DNA of 64,000 bases from Progne subis subis (Eukaryota; Chordata; Aves; Passeriformes; Hirundinidae): NCBI GenBank assembly GCA_022316685.1, contig JAKJHU010000030.1:14960018-15024017 (forward strand). Direction: 5' to 3'. Under the pieces are notes generated by a model. The model searched no databases. It had not been told where the DNA came from and saw only the letters and a program-made list of their open reading frames with translations. Made by a program: the position numbers and the translations under genes. Of the stretch, positions 48,411 to 60,666 are shown piece by piece (positions within the stretch are counted from its first letter, which is position 1; each line of letters starts with the position of its first letter).

Positions 48411-51044
48411 GCATCCAAAGTACTTTGAGAGTTTAAAGCAGGTATAAAATGTATCATCTGTTAGAGTCACCACAGAGTAATATTTAAATAGAAAAGGCAT
48501 TTTTTTGGCTGAGAGCTACCAGAGACACTGTCTCAGAGAGGATTCAGGGCACAGACAGACATACAGAGGAAAGCACAGGGGTTTATTTTCCTGTTGGTAA
48601 ACTTAGGAAGGATACCTATTCTCCATCAAACAGGACAGTTACAGCAGCTGGAAATTTTCACAATCATCCTGGGTCCACACATTGTGGCTTTTGTCACTTT
48701 CGGGTGCCACATTTGAATGGTGACAGTGAATCTGCAATAGCCTGAGGAGCCTCAACCTCAAATGCAAAAGGATCAGTAGACCAGGACAGACTGAGGTGGC
48801 ATTCCCAAGTCAACCTCTATGAAATCAGTTTTACTTCTCCTTGAAAACTTCTATAGAACGTGGTCGTTGCCTAGCCAACACCCAAGTTATCCTGCTTAAT
48901 AAAGAAAATTATTTACTTTATTCCAAAATCAGAGCCAGCTCTTCATCTTCCTTGGCCTGTGGAAATTCCATATGTACTACAAAACTTATACTGACTCCAT
49001 TAAGGAGAAGATCATAAGGTATTGTGTTTTCTTAGGGCAATGTTAGATTGTTTAATGAAGTAAGAGAATATTTTGTGTGGTAGAGATTCTCTGATAGAGC
49101 TTGCACTGTGCATACCATAATTTATAGACTTCATGGAAAGGGATGGTAAGCATCATTCCAGAAATGTAAAATGAGACAAATCAATGGAAATTAACAAACT
49201 AATAGCCTGCATAGGTGTCAGTAAATTGCTTGATTTCCTTGGCTTGTAATGATATTATCTAATGAACAGCATTTCTCTTTAATTGCATACCAAACAACAA
49301 ATGATTATGAACTGATGGATTTTTTACTTTTACTGGTTATTTCAAATAAAATGCTCCATTTCCTTGCTTTAAAAACAAAGTGCTGTTTTGCACTGATGTC
49401 TGCACCATCGCTGATGGGGCCAGCTTTGGGCCTTGGTGGCTCACATTTACCAGCCAGCCCACTGCTTGAATGGGTCTCTTAGGAATAGAAACTCAACAGC
49501 AGCAGTGGTGAAACTTCAATGCAATTTAAAGGAAAATATTGCCCATTACTGCTCACAGCACCATTGCTGTTTGGCTTAACTCAGTTCATTTCACAAGTAT
49601 AAATAATAATTCTACCAGGCCCTCGCTGTCCTTTCGATCAGTTGCACAGACACAGCTGCCTTGCCCAAACAGCAAAGGCGCAGCAGAGAGGTCTCGTCCT
49701 GCTCATGGGATGAATCTCGGCTGCCCTGGTGCTGGGGAATCCCATGAGCTCCGAGCACACTCAGATGTAAGGCACTGCTTATCCCCATGGGATGCAGCAC
49801 AAGTCCTCAAGGTGCTGGAAGAGCTGCTGAAGATCTGCTGGAAGTGGCCCGGCACGGAGCATGGCCGGGACGAGGGCAGGCACCAGTGCTTGGCTGGGGA
49901 GGGCAGGGGGGAGCTGGGACCAGCCCCACTGCCTCAGCAGCAGAACAGTTCCTTCACCCCTTCCCAGCAATGGAAGCTCCCTGGGGCAAGTCCTGCTGTT
50001 CTCTTGTCCTTTCCTCTGCAGCAGATTAAAACAAAAATCCCATTTTGCAGTAAAACTTTTGGCCTTTTGAAGTGACTGCATGTGCACCATGAAAGGCAGC
50101 GCCTGGTAGCTGAACTTGTCACACTCCTAGGGGGAGCTTTTGGCCCTTTGAGGACTAATCTGATGACCCGAGGTCTGTAATTGCTGCTCCCTTCAGCTCC
50201 AGCAGATAACCCTGTGCATAAATCACCACAGCAATCCAAACAACAGAAAAGCGCTGCTTGTTTATTTTCCCCCGCCCTCTCACAGCTCTCGGCATCTGAG
50301 CATGATATTCAGAGGAGAAACAGGAAGGTCAGAGCAGGCTAACAGGAAAGTGTTTTTGGAGGGATTTTGCCAAAAAAAGTTCTCGTTACTAAGGTATATA
50401 TCAAAAAGAGAGTTGTGCTTGTACATTCAAGTGTTACACATTACATCTGGTGTCTCACTGAGAGCAGTAAGGACTGCCATGGTTCTGCTATTATTGTTTG
50501 AAAGATGCACTCCCTCACAAAAGGCCAGCAGGTTTATCTGACTGATGGAGACAGTCCAGGTTGGCTCTCCTGTAAGGCCGAGACAGAATTGCTCCATTGC
50601 TGCAGTGGGGTTTGTGCCACAGCAGCAGCTGCAAAGAGAGTAAAAACAGTGATTGTGGGTCTGGCTGATCACTGCACAGATTTACTTTCTTATTAGGAAA
50701 ATCCCTTCTCAGTCACACCTAAAAGCACCAGAAGGCCCTTTCCTCAGGCCCTCATGATGCTCAATTGCTGCTCCAGCCTCTGGGAAGCAAGGGTGTTGGC
50801 ATCTGTTACCCTCACACTCTCCTTTACTCAGTTCATTGAGTTCAAGGAGTCCAAACTCACATCAATTCAGAGCTCCAAAATACTTCCCATCAGGCACATA
50901 GGTGTCAGATGCTCTGAAGTTTCAGACTGCTGTAGATTATATTTGACTCAAGCTGCCACAGGCTGATAAGGACCTCAACAGTTGAGTTAACGCAGAAAAT
51001 TCAATTCTGTTTTAAGAAATCATTTCCAGAATGTTACCTTGACA
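48411..51044. other. long stretch without recognised genes
   Basis: A GC-richer patch at 49650-50080 carries a 178-codon plus frame (49539-50075), overlapped by 80- and 69-codon plus frames and a 103-codon minus frame. The predicted protein has no domain or motif I recognise. The patch has no obvious CpG enrichment by eye. 48510-48830 may be repeat-derived, but no ends were found. Confidence 0.45.
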
Positions 51045-51480
51045 CACAATGCAATCACACGAGAGACAAGAGATTTTCGCAGGGCAGAGAGTTCTTCCCA
51101 GAGCTCAAGTTGAGCCAAGGTGGAGAAACAGGCGGAGAGCCCTCTGCCTGTTTATTTCTTACTTTTTATACATTTGTGGGTCTGACTGTAGATTGGCTTT
51201 CGGAGTTCTCACCCCTCAGCCAAATGGCCAGACTAACTGTCAGTTACAATTGTTTTCAGGTTAGAAATATGCAAACAAAGGACAGAGAATGAAAAAAAAA
51301 GGATTTGTTTATGTTACATCTGTGAGAAAAAGGTAGAAACTGCTCTTAATATTGTGCAGTAGCTAAAAGTTCTGACTCAATTTTACAAAAATTCAAAAAG
51401 CTTTAAAAAACTCAAAAAAACAAAAGTAACACCAGAATAATTCCGTCATTCCTGAATGGCCAATAGCACTAGAAGATTCC
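51045..51480 (-). mobile_element. probable ERV LTR or LTR fragment (minus strand)
   Basis: Read on the minus strand, a TATA-like tataaaaa lies at 51163-51170, closely followed by a canonical AATAAA at 51151-51156 (tttatt on the plus strand). The surrounding text, including gcagggcagagag and gagaaacaggcggagagc, resembles a passerine ERV LTR as I remember it. The TATA box and AATAAA are separated by only a few bases, implying a very short R region or a TATA-like coincidence. The ends are not defined: no TG...CA pair with a matching target duplication was found, so both coordinates are estimates. Frames of 71 and 60 codons here are not genes. Confidence 0.5.
51151..51156 (-). terminator. LTR polyadenylation signal (AATAAA, minus strand)
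   Basis: tttatt on the plus strand, so AATAAA on the minus strand, inside the putative LTR. Confidence 0.45.
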
Positions 51481-53113
51481 AGTGTTTCAAAGCTTGTTTA
51501 AGATGGGTTGCCAGTTCCCAAAGTGTAAACCACCTGGGTTAATTTCTAAGCACTTTCATTCCAAAGATGCGGAGGTAATTGATTGCTAAATCACTAAATC
51601 AAGTTCAATCCATAAATAAGTGGTAACAAGTGTTCCTAGCTATTTTGATGAAGAGGAAAGAGAAAGTAGACTCAAAACTGCTTTTTTTTCCATTTTATTT
51701 TTTTCCCTAAGGGCTTATGTCTTGTATGGGAAGCACATATTTACGCTATTTACAAAGATAGTTTGTTCACTGTCCAAATCTTCATGTAGTCCAAGTAATC
51801 TCTCTTGTTAGCCTGAACAGATACATTCAATCTAATCCAATGCATGGTGCAAGCTCAGAAAATAGAATCAAAACAGTAAAAGGAACACAGACAGAACTTC
51901 CATATCAGGATAGCACCTCTTGATCCATAAGACAAATTATGTAGGCAAGGTAAGTGTGAAGCAGGATCTGTATTGACAAAACAGCTAGCCAGGACTCTCC
52001 CTGGAAAGCCACCCTGAGTAACCACCTGGAGGGCAAAGTTGAGGGATTTTGGACTCCTGAGTATGAGCAGCTATAATATCACAAATTAAACACATGATCT
52101 AATCATAGATGCAGGTACAGTCACGTTGGTCACCCACAAATCCCTTTCTAGTCAATGTGGATGTCTATATTAGGGGTCCTATGTAGAAATCACTGTTTCT
52201 CTTGGTTGAATATAAGGGAAGCTAGCTCCCTGAGCCCATGTCAGGGAATTCTGATGATTCAGGATCAGTCAGATCCTGCTCAACATATCTGCAGGCACTC
52301 CTCAACTCTATTGGACACAAAATCTATTTTTAGTTACAGACACAAAGTCTGTAACTTGTAATCTGATGCTACAAAAAATAGCCTCTTTCTCTGCTTCTGT
52401 TACAGTTCATTCATTTACTCTGTAGCTCCAGATACATGGCACCTGAGCTATTTACATTTCCCTATCTGAGTTAAAAAACAAAAGATGCAGTCAGGATACT
52501 ATTTCTTCCAACCAAGTCAGGGAAACTTCTCTCATGTGAGGCAGTGTTTTAAAACATGTATATTAAAATCTTCAGCTCTGTCCTGAATGTTTGGATTTAC
52601 TGCAGTCCCGAGCTGCACTCAGTGGGATTGCAATTCAGAAAACCAAAGGAACAGAGCAGAATTCTCTTCTTCCATCCCAGGCTGGTAGCCCAGACTGCAC
52701 CTTTGCTCCATGAGACTATGTATTTATATGTTTTTTGTACAGCTAGATATTTAATCTGCAAGAGAAATACAGGGCAGAAAATGCAGGGGCTGTCATGAAT
52801 TATGATGACACTCTTATCACTGGAATCTCTTTGATAAGACAAAACAAGTGTGCTAGGTACCAAACAGATATGAAATGAAAAAATGTGTTTGAACCTCAAG
52901 ACCTTAGAGAGACTGTAGTCACATCCTGTAAACAATCATGCCCAAATAATTACCTTTCACTGTACAGCACATCTGCGCCTGGGTAAACCAATAAGCAGAA
53001 TTTTATCCTCTGCTAAGTCATGTCAAGTTGTGCTAATTAGGAAGCTGCAGTCCTGTTTCTGCTTCTTCTGCTAAATGACTCAGCCACCTGTAAGTTAAAG
53101 TTAAGCTTGGTAA
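51481..53113. other. unannotated unique sequence
   Basis: AT-rich. The longest frame is 112 codons (minus, 52597-52935), without motif. The first few hundred bases may still belong to the neighbouring LTR. Confidence 0.45.
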
Positions 53114-53139
53114 AGCCATGCTTATCAGCCATGCTTATC
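53114..53139. repeat. 13-bp tandem duplication
   Basis: agccatgcttatc occurs twice head to tail at 53114-53126 and 53127-53139, exact. Confidence 0.9.
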
Positions 53140-56100
53140 CACTGTGTGTGAATACTCTGAGAGTTCACACTGAGATCTCCAGGCAGTTCTCAGCTCAGAT
53201 AAAGCTGATTCTCTCCCAGCTGAAAGCCATGTCAGAAAGGACACAGACTAATCAGGATGCTGCCAAAATAACAAGTCGGGGATGAATTTCAACCTTTAAC
53301 AGCAGACAGGATGACTGACTTGGTGACTGAAGGTCTGTGGGGCAAGAGCAGAGAAAAGCAGATTCAGTCCAAGGAAGTGCTAAGGCAGCTTCCTCAGATG
53401 TATCCAAAAGCCTGTTTGGATAGGGAGGTTTCATGTATTTATGCATAGGAAAAGTTTTCTGTCTTTCAGAATAAGGGGCCTGGAAGCTTTAACAGAGGCA
53501 GAAGACCCTGAGTGGTTGTTTAGAAACAAAATTCCTGGCATACCCTGCTCACAGCACTTTGGAAATTGCCAAGATGAGCCAGTATGGCTGCTCTGCTGCT
53601 CTGTTCCTTGAAAAGTGTGAAATGTAAAACATTTTTCAGGAAAGAATAGTAATCAAATTTCTCTCAAATTCATATGAAAGAGACCTCAAATCAGTGAATC
53701 ATCATTCTTAGCAAGTAGCTTTTAAGTAAGTTACTGTTTGGATGCTTTGGTTCCAGTGACTCAGCAGCTAACCTTTGGTACGTAGCTGAGCTGCTGCCAC
53801 CAGCACAAGGGAGGGGGTACATAAGGCTCAAGGGATTTTGTGTGACAGAGGATGCCCTTTTCCAAAAGTGCCGGTCTGGATGGCGGTGATGACTTCACAC
53901 CATCTCCCTTAAGGAAAACAAATCCATGGTAAATATCACTCATGTCACAATTATTACTAGGGTTTGAACTCCTGAAAATACTGCACATCAAAGCTTGTGC
54001 TTCTGCAGCAGCCATAAAATGTACAGAAACATAACACACATTTTCCTTTGTTCCTCCTGCCTGAGTGTACTTTGGCCCAGTTATTTCTCTATGCCAGACA
54101 GCAATTCATCATCCACAGTAAGTAGAAGAAAAGGCACAAAGGAGAAGCACATGAGGCCAAGCACTCCTGGGTACCCAGAAAGGCATACCCAAAGCTTCCA
54201 GAGGGAGCTATAGGACGTGGCATCATTATACCACACAGACTTTACTGTGTAGGGCTGTGGACCTTTGCCATATGTAGCTCTGTGTGCCAGTGCTTGCTGG
54301 ATTATTCTGCAATGTGAGCTGCACAGCTGCTGGAACAAACACAACAGGTCCCTGATTTTGTTTCCATGCCCTGCCTATAAACAGAGAAAATGGTCAGACA
54401 CACTTGGCTTTTTACAAAAGCAAAAATAAGCCAAAATGTGTTGGATATGACTTTTTTTTACATGTTACTTGGCATCATTACCCTTCCTTTGCAGCAGGAG
54501 GAGATGAGGAAAAGCATCCTTGACCTGCAGAGCGGGGATATGGCTCCAGCTGGGATGGATCTATAAGGTGTCTCTGCAGGGATGCTGCCCACACACCGCT
54601 CCCAGCCCAGGGTGAGGGAAGGACAGGGAGCACCAGGGTGAAAGAGGCCCATGTTCTTGAGAGCCAGCTCCACACTGAGCAGTGGAGTCCAGGGCAAGCC
54701 ATGCCCAGGTCTCCTCCTCCCTCAGCTCTGAGGTCCATGGGACATCTCTGGACAAGATTCATGTGAGTTTATACCCGCTGCCTGTAGGTGGTAATCATGT
54801 CAGGTCTGAGTATCTCTTTCCAGATGTCAGAACACCAGCTCCCCTGTGGTCAGCCCACTTGACTCATAGCAGGACAGAAGATATTCCTGACTTCCTGCTG
54901 TGTAATGAGCCCCATGAGCCCCTGAAGCCCCTGTGGAGGGGGCTCAGCACTGCAGATGAGACTGAAACCTTCTCTTCACAAAGAGGTCAATTCTGCTTTG
55001 TCCGAGAAAGTAGCACTGGAAAAAGCTCTATTTTCCCAAAATTCCCTCTGCAAGTGAAATGTTCTAAGCAGTATCTTGCAACTGTTGCATTTCAGCATCT
55101 CAACAACTATTCAATTTTTATTTCTTTTTGTCCTCTTCAATCCTTTTTTAAAAATATCTTTGCACACTGAAGATTAATAAGCTGATTTGGGAACACTGGT
55201 GATACTTGGCTATCTTGAGTCAGAGGAAAAATTGTTCCATGTGTGGTTCATATCGTTCTCTCACTGAATTTTCCTGCCCTTTAAGAGAGTCATCATACAA
55301 ATGAAAAGTTTTAAAGCACATAATTTGTGCAGTATAATAATAGGCTTGCCTGAATATTCAAGTTAAAACAGAGCATTGATTTTGGCAGAAATAACCCTAT
55401 TTACAATAACAAAGACATGTAATGTACATTTATCATTATTCACAGTCTCTACTTCTTTCACTCCACTCACCATCCCTTCCAAGTCTGAAAAAAAAAAACC
55501 CTTAAATTTATACTGATTCTGATTAACTCAATAAAATGTTGATCCCTATGAAGTGTAGTTCAAATGCAGGTTATATGTCACTCTTCACTTGGCAGTTGCA
55601 TGCCCTTTTTTAGTAAAATCCCAGGAGCACGGAGTACTCAAATTTGAGGTTTTTCCCATTGTAATTTCCGATGCATTACAAATGAGCCTGGGAATTTCAC
55701 CTTAATGATCTGGCCAGTTTACAAACTCTTCCAGGAGAGTTTTCATGAACTGGGTTTTTGCCAGTTCTACTATGCCATCAATCGTTTTTTCTAAGCAATG
55801 CCCTTTTTTTGTTTTAAATACTGAAAGTTTTCCAGTAAAAATCCAGTCAGATTTATTTAGGAAATATGGATTCCTTCAATGCAGACTTTTACCTCTGAGT
55901 TAATCATTAGCTCCTCATTTCAATCAGTACAGAGGCATAGAGTCTTTCAGGATTTTGAACATCTCATCATAATGCAAATACCTAAAATAATCAGATGAGT
56001 CCTCGAAGTCCCTGTTTCTCTCCAAAAGCTTAGATAGAGTCTTCATCCAAGATGTGTGCAGCCACATGGGAGTAATCACAATATTTTGCTCATATTCAGC

Positions 56101-56738
56101 AGCACATATCCACTTTAAACACATAGATATATGTATTTCTAATTCTAGTTAATGAGATTAAATGTTTTTATACAAATATATTTTTATTAGCGATCAGCAA
56201 TAAAAGAGTATTTCGTTGTTTTACCAGTATAATCAGATACAATGCAATGCATCTTAACCAACTGAACATCTTTCCCCCTGCCTTACTGAAGGCTGAGATG
56301 GTCCTTAATGGCTTTTCCTAGTATCAAATATTTTACTCTTCAATGGGATTTTGCAGCTGTCTTCTTGAAGTATTCATCATTGATTCATTGCCATCCAAAC
56401 CAGACTGAGATATGACAGGGACTACCATGGACTGGATCAAACCTGCTCCTGTTGGTATCAGCAGGGAGGAAAAGGCTCCTGGTTCCATTTGCAGTGTGTT
56501 CTGATGTCATATACATCCAGAAGCACGAGCATAGCCTTCAGTTTTCCAATAACACACCGGAAAGTTAATTAATTTACCTGACCTGAATGGAAACCAACCT
56601 GACCCTAAGCTCTGTTTCACTGCACAATTAACTTATTACATCTCCGTTTTTGTTTTGAGATTCAGGTGGTTTTAGAGTTTTTTCGCCCTCTGCAAAGCTC
56701 TAAGCTAGACGCAAGAAAGAAACGGACTCTTCAGGTTC
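53140..56738. other. long stretch without recognised genes or repeats
   Basis: Includes a 162-codon plus frame (54682-55170) and several minus frames of 60 to 94 codons around 54.5 kb in a slightly GC-richer patch. None is recognisable. 55.2-56.6 kb is AT-rich with nothing structured. Confidence 0.45.
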
Positions 56739-56763
56739 TGATTTTTCAAGGTTGCATGCTCTG

Positions 56764-56769
56764 TTTATT
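56764..56769 (-). terminator. LTR polyadenylation signal (AATAAA, minus strand)
   Basis: tttatt on the plus strand. It lies downstream of the minus-strand TATA box at 56872-56879. Confidence 0.6.
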
Positions 56770-56871
56770 GTTTCTTATCTTACAATTTTCTCAGTGCCCA
56801 ACAAAGGGTCTGTGCAGCTGCTCGGGCATCTGGTGACTCCCCGACTCCTCCCGAACTGGGCTGTTGCTATC

Positions 56872-56879
56872 TTTTATAC
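56872..56879 (-). promoter_or_regulatory. LTR TATA box (minus strand)
   Basis: ttttatac on the plus strand, so gtataaaa on the minus strand, about 100 bp before the AATAAA of the same LTR. Confidence 0.6.
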
Positions 56880-57293
56880 TAATTGTTACATGTTCTTTAT
56901 TTATCATTATTTGCCAATACCTATCACTTACACTAAACAGGTCATCTCTACTTTGACCCAATCTCTTTAAACTACTTTGTGCCACCGTCACTGCAGAAAA
57001 TGGAGTGAGGGAAGAAGAAAGAAGAACAGGAGACAACGCCCCAAATCCTCCATCTTGCTCCCATTCACTTCCATACTAAAAACCCAAACCTACTGTTTTC
57101 TCACCCTGTGATAAGCTAAACTACTATCTTTCACACTCTTGTGGCTTGCAATCCATCCCGCAGTGCAGGAAGCCTTTCCCATGGACTGAGATCAAAGCCA
57201 ATGTCCCTCTGGGCTCTGGGCCAGGGTCCCAGACCCCCCTGTCTAGGTGTCTGACCCTCCAGGGCAGCCAAAGGAATGCTCTGGATTCCAACA

Positions 57294-60012
57294 ATTACAG
57301 AAGTAGAAGTTTTTTCCACTAACTTGCCTGATATCTCCTGCTTGCAGAATTGGGATTTTTTACACAGTCACACACAAAAAAGCCACCTGTTCACATCTGT
57401 GTAGAACAGAAATATACCTGATAACTGCATTAGGCTAGGGGTCAGTCTACTCAGCAAAGCCTTAACAAAAGAAATAAAACTGACATTTTTATGCCAATAG
57501 AGTGCAGTCCTAGATTAAAATGGATAGAGATTAAAGTGTTGAGGTTATTTTAATATTTGCTCTTTCCCCTTTTTGCAGATTTTTCCCATCATTTATCTTT
57601 GAGGCTTTTAATGTTGTCTGTTGCCACCATCACTCACCACTCATCAGTGGCAGTTTAAACCTTCAGGCTTTGTCCTGGGGAAGAGGTCCAAAGTTCCAGT
57701 TACATCTGCTGCTGGGTGAGATCTGCAGCCTCCATAAAGACATGGGAAGAAACACCTCTTTTTCCATAGCATGTCGTTGAAGTGCCGTTCACTCATCTAA
57801 TGCCATCCTAAAATGATACAGCCAGAGTTCCTGAAACTTCTCAGCAATTATTTGCTTACCAGCAGCTCAGCATTTTCCTCTGTTACTCATTCTACAAGCT
57901 TGTTTGTAATCTCAATTAATCTGATCACGTGGATAGCAAGTTCTAGTCTGAGACCACCTACCTAAGCACCTTCTATGAGCTGATGGGCACTCCCAAAGGA
58001 AGCACTCATTACACTTTGAAGAGAGTAGCCAAGGAAGTCAACATGTTCCTATCTCTTCCTCAAAGTTATACTGGGACCATGGAAAACTGGCTTAGAGGAG
58101 ATGGCTAACTGCTAGATAACTGGAGATGGATGGATACACTCCCACCAGCTAAGCAACAGGGGCAGATAACATCCTGTAAGGATTTAAGATAACTGAGTTT
58201 TCCTACTAACAGCATATGGTTGCCAAAGATGTTTCTAGGTTTCATAACTAGGGGAGAGCTTAATATAATATAGGGAGAGGAGCCCTGAGTGGAGGATCTG
58301 CCACCTTCTTTCTCCCAGCCTCTGATCTGACATATTTATGTTGTGAGCTCTCTATTGCATGGACCATCTCTGCTACACACAGGTACACTCTGCCTGCTTC
58401 AGGAAGATCCTCTTCCTAGAACAGACATCTACTCAAAGCAGTACAGCAGTTCAAATTATTAATGATTGTGATAATAATGGCAAGAGACAACAGTACACTG
58501 AGAAAGCTTTGGAAGGAGAGTCTTTGGCAGGTAGGCTACTACTGGGACAAGGCTGTTGCATCTAGCTTTTATCCTGAGTTCCTCCAGATGTTCTCAACAT
58601 CCTTGGGTCAGATTTTGCCACCTAAAACAAACAGAGCCTGGAACACCAATAATGCTTAGTGCCAACAAATCTGAAGTGTAGTGCTCATCAGGACCTCACA
58701 GCTGGACTGACCTGTGGGGAAGATGCTAGTACTGCTCACAGGGCAGGAACAAAGCTCTGGAACTTTGATGCATAAAAGGGGATGCTTTTATTTTCCAACA
58801 GGGCTCTGGGAATAGAGAAGCTTTTATTCTGGAACTTTATTATCTTATAAAATATTAGTGACTTGATTGCTGTGGATACTAAGGAGGTTCAGGCCAGCTA
58901 CAGACCAAGTTCATTTATATAATCTTATGAAGAGTTTTTATTTTTATATGGCTTTTGACCTCAAGTCTAAAGGAAATGTCAAGCCCCACTGTAATGTGAG
59001 GTCCAGGGAATGCAGACATTTCCATATCGGCTGCAAGACCTTTAGCAGTACACGCAGACGAGCAGAGCTCTCTAGCACAGTGTTAAAGATAAGGAATGGA
59101 CAGATTGCTTGTCAGCAACAGTGGAGAGAAAACCTTACCAGCAACATTTTTCTTTCATCTGCCCAGGGGGGACAGATGTAGCATGAGCAGACACCTGAAG
59201 GAGGGATGCCTGGGGAAAGGCACAGACTGGCATCCGAAGGTGGGATGTTCCAGCTTTGCTCTTTGTATGAGCTCAGAAAAACCAGTACTCTGCTTTGGTC
59301 CTCACAGTTCTGTTTGAGCATTCCTTCTGTTTTAGATAACTCCCTCCTCCAGTAGGAAGCTTTTGGGGCAGTGACCTACAGCTTTTGCTTTCTGGAAACA
59401 GATTCAGAAAGGAAATTGTACTCTACCAAAAGAAGATGCTTTAGACCCAAACACTTCTATACCCCTGTAGCCTTCCTCTGGCACTGCAGGTGCTTCTGTG
59501 CCATGACCTGACCTTGTAGCACTTGAGGCAAACCCAAACACCACACTGCTATGTAGCTGCAGAATAAGTAAATCATTAAGAACCAGGCTGTGTCCTGTAC
59601 AGAAAACAAGTTAGCTGGGTTTGTTTTTTATTGAACAACACCCTGAAGACCCAGTTCCCACTTGCTGCAGCATTATCCTCTGATCTGCAAGCTGTTGACT
59701 GATCTGCTTGCTGCCCTCAGAAAATTAGGAGACCACGTGTCTGGAGTCACAGCAGGTCCCCACGGGGACCTGAGTTACCAGTTTCAAGACAGCCATGTAA
59801 TTAGCAGGCAGCCTACCACCATCACTCTGAAATCAGAGGCTGCTTAAGAGGAGACGGTTTTCATCCCAGGTCTTCAATGCACTTGACAGTCAGTAACTTC
59901 ATTATTTAATGAGGCAACAAGGCCCTGAACATTCACATTTCAGAGAGGCAAACCATCTCAGACATCCTGAGTTCCTAAAATATCTCCACAGCTACTAAAT
60001 GATAGCAAGTCT
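57294..60012. other. unannotated unique sequence
   Basis: AT-rich. The longest frame is 104 codons (plus, 58867-59181), without motif. No repeat, exon or RNA gene was recognised. Confidence 0.5.
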
Positions 60013-60666
60013 CTAACTCCCAACACTGTGCTTGTTTTCCTGTCTCGCATTACAGCTCAGGGAATTGAACAAACAGGTAGCAATGTGTGGAAGGAAAGCA
60101 GAGGAACTCTCCAGGGATCCTGCACAGGCTCCAGGCTCCTGGCAGAGGGATTCCCTTGCAATGGGGCTGCTGCAGATGGACGGACCAGACATAGCATGGG
60201 AAAGCTGGCCCCCGCACTTGACCTGTCTCTCATTCCAGCAGAGCCAAGAACTAGAAAATAGCCTTGCAGAGGGGGAACTCTGGAAGAAAATTAAAATGGG
60301 AGTCAGAAAAAGACAAAGTCCAAAACACACAAAAAATGCAATGGCAAAACATCTACTGGGACTCATAAAATGGCAAGTTAGTATTGTTGAATGGAAATTT
60401 AATCCTTGTTTGAGGTTTGTACAAGGATTTTTGAATGATGGTGAAAATGAGGCTTTCTCCCAAGTACCCAATTGCAGCAGACACACCATGATTTGCTGTA
60501 CATGGGGAAAAAGCTCACATCTCCTTCTCACTCGTTGAAGTTCATGACTTACCTTTGCCACACCAAGGGGCTTTGTGAAGACTGACTGGCCCTGACTACA
60601 GGGGAAGCTCACAGGATTAAGTGACATTTTGAAGTCTTTGCTGCAATCTGAATCCCTTCTCTGCAT
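60013..60666 (-). other. longest open frame of the window, probably non-coding
   Basis: A 217-codon minus-strand frame, overlapped by a 168-codon plus-strand frame at 60032-60538. The minus-strand product has a hydrophobic stretch around residues 108-130 but no recognisable domain. Its Ser/Cys/Phe-rich composition looks like translated non-coding DNA. On the plus strand, a pyrimidine-rich run ending in AG (gtctcgcattacag, ending at 60054) looks like a splice acceptor leading into an open frame. Only weak donors follow (for example acaggtagc near 60074). Two long antisense frames in the same place are more often a composition effect than two genes. I list it so that it can be tested, not as a gene call. 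Confidence 0.15.

Larger units (their letters stand above)
56739..57293 (-). mobile_element. ERV LTR (minus strand), boundaries approximate
   Basis: On the minus strand the element would open with tgttggaatcc (from 57293 downward). It carries a TATA box gtataaaa at 56872-56879 and an AATAAA at 56764-56769, about 100 bp downstream, which is a normal U3-R layout. The whole block resembles a passerine ERV LTR as I remember it. The 3' terminus of the element near 56739 is a guess based on a TG on the plus strand (tgatttttcaagg). The 57293 side is followed by attaca, and I found no matching duplication at the other side. One end may be truncated, or may extend into poorly recognised sequence at 56.64-56.74 kb. 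No gag-pol reading frame adjoins it. Confidence 0.65.

Noticed and set aside
48510..48830. Possible repeat with a tttatt (minus-strand AATAAA) motif
   Set aside because: A single AATAAA-like motif without other LTR landmarks is expected by chance in AT-rich DNA.
49539..50075. 178-codon frame in a GC-richer patch
   Set aside because: No recognisable domain, overlapped by several other frames on both strands, and no convincing splice boundaries.
54682..55170. 162-codon plus-strand frame
   Set aside because: No family resemblance and no exon signals. Several antisense frames lie just upstream.
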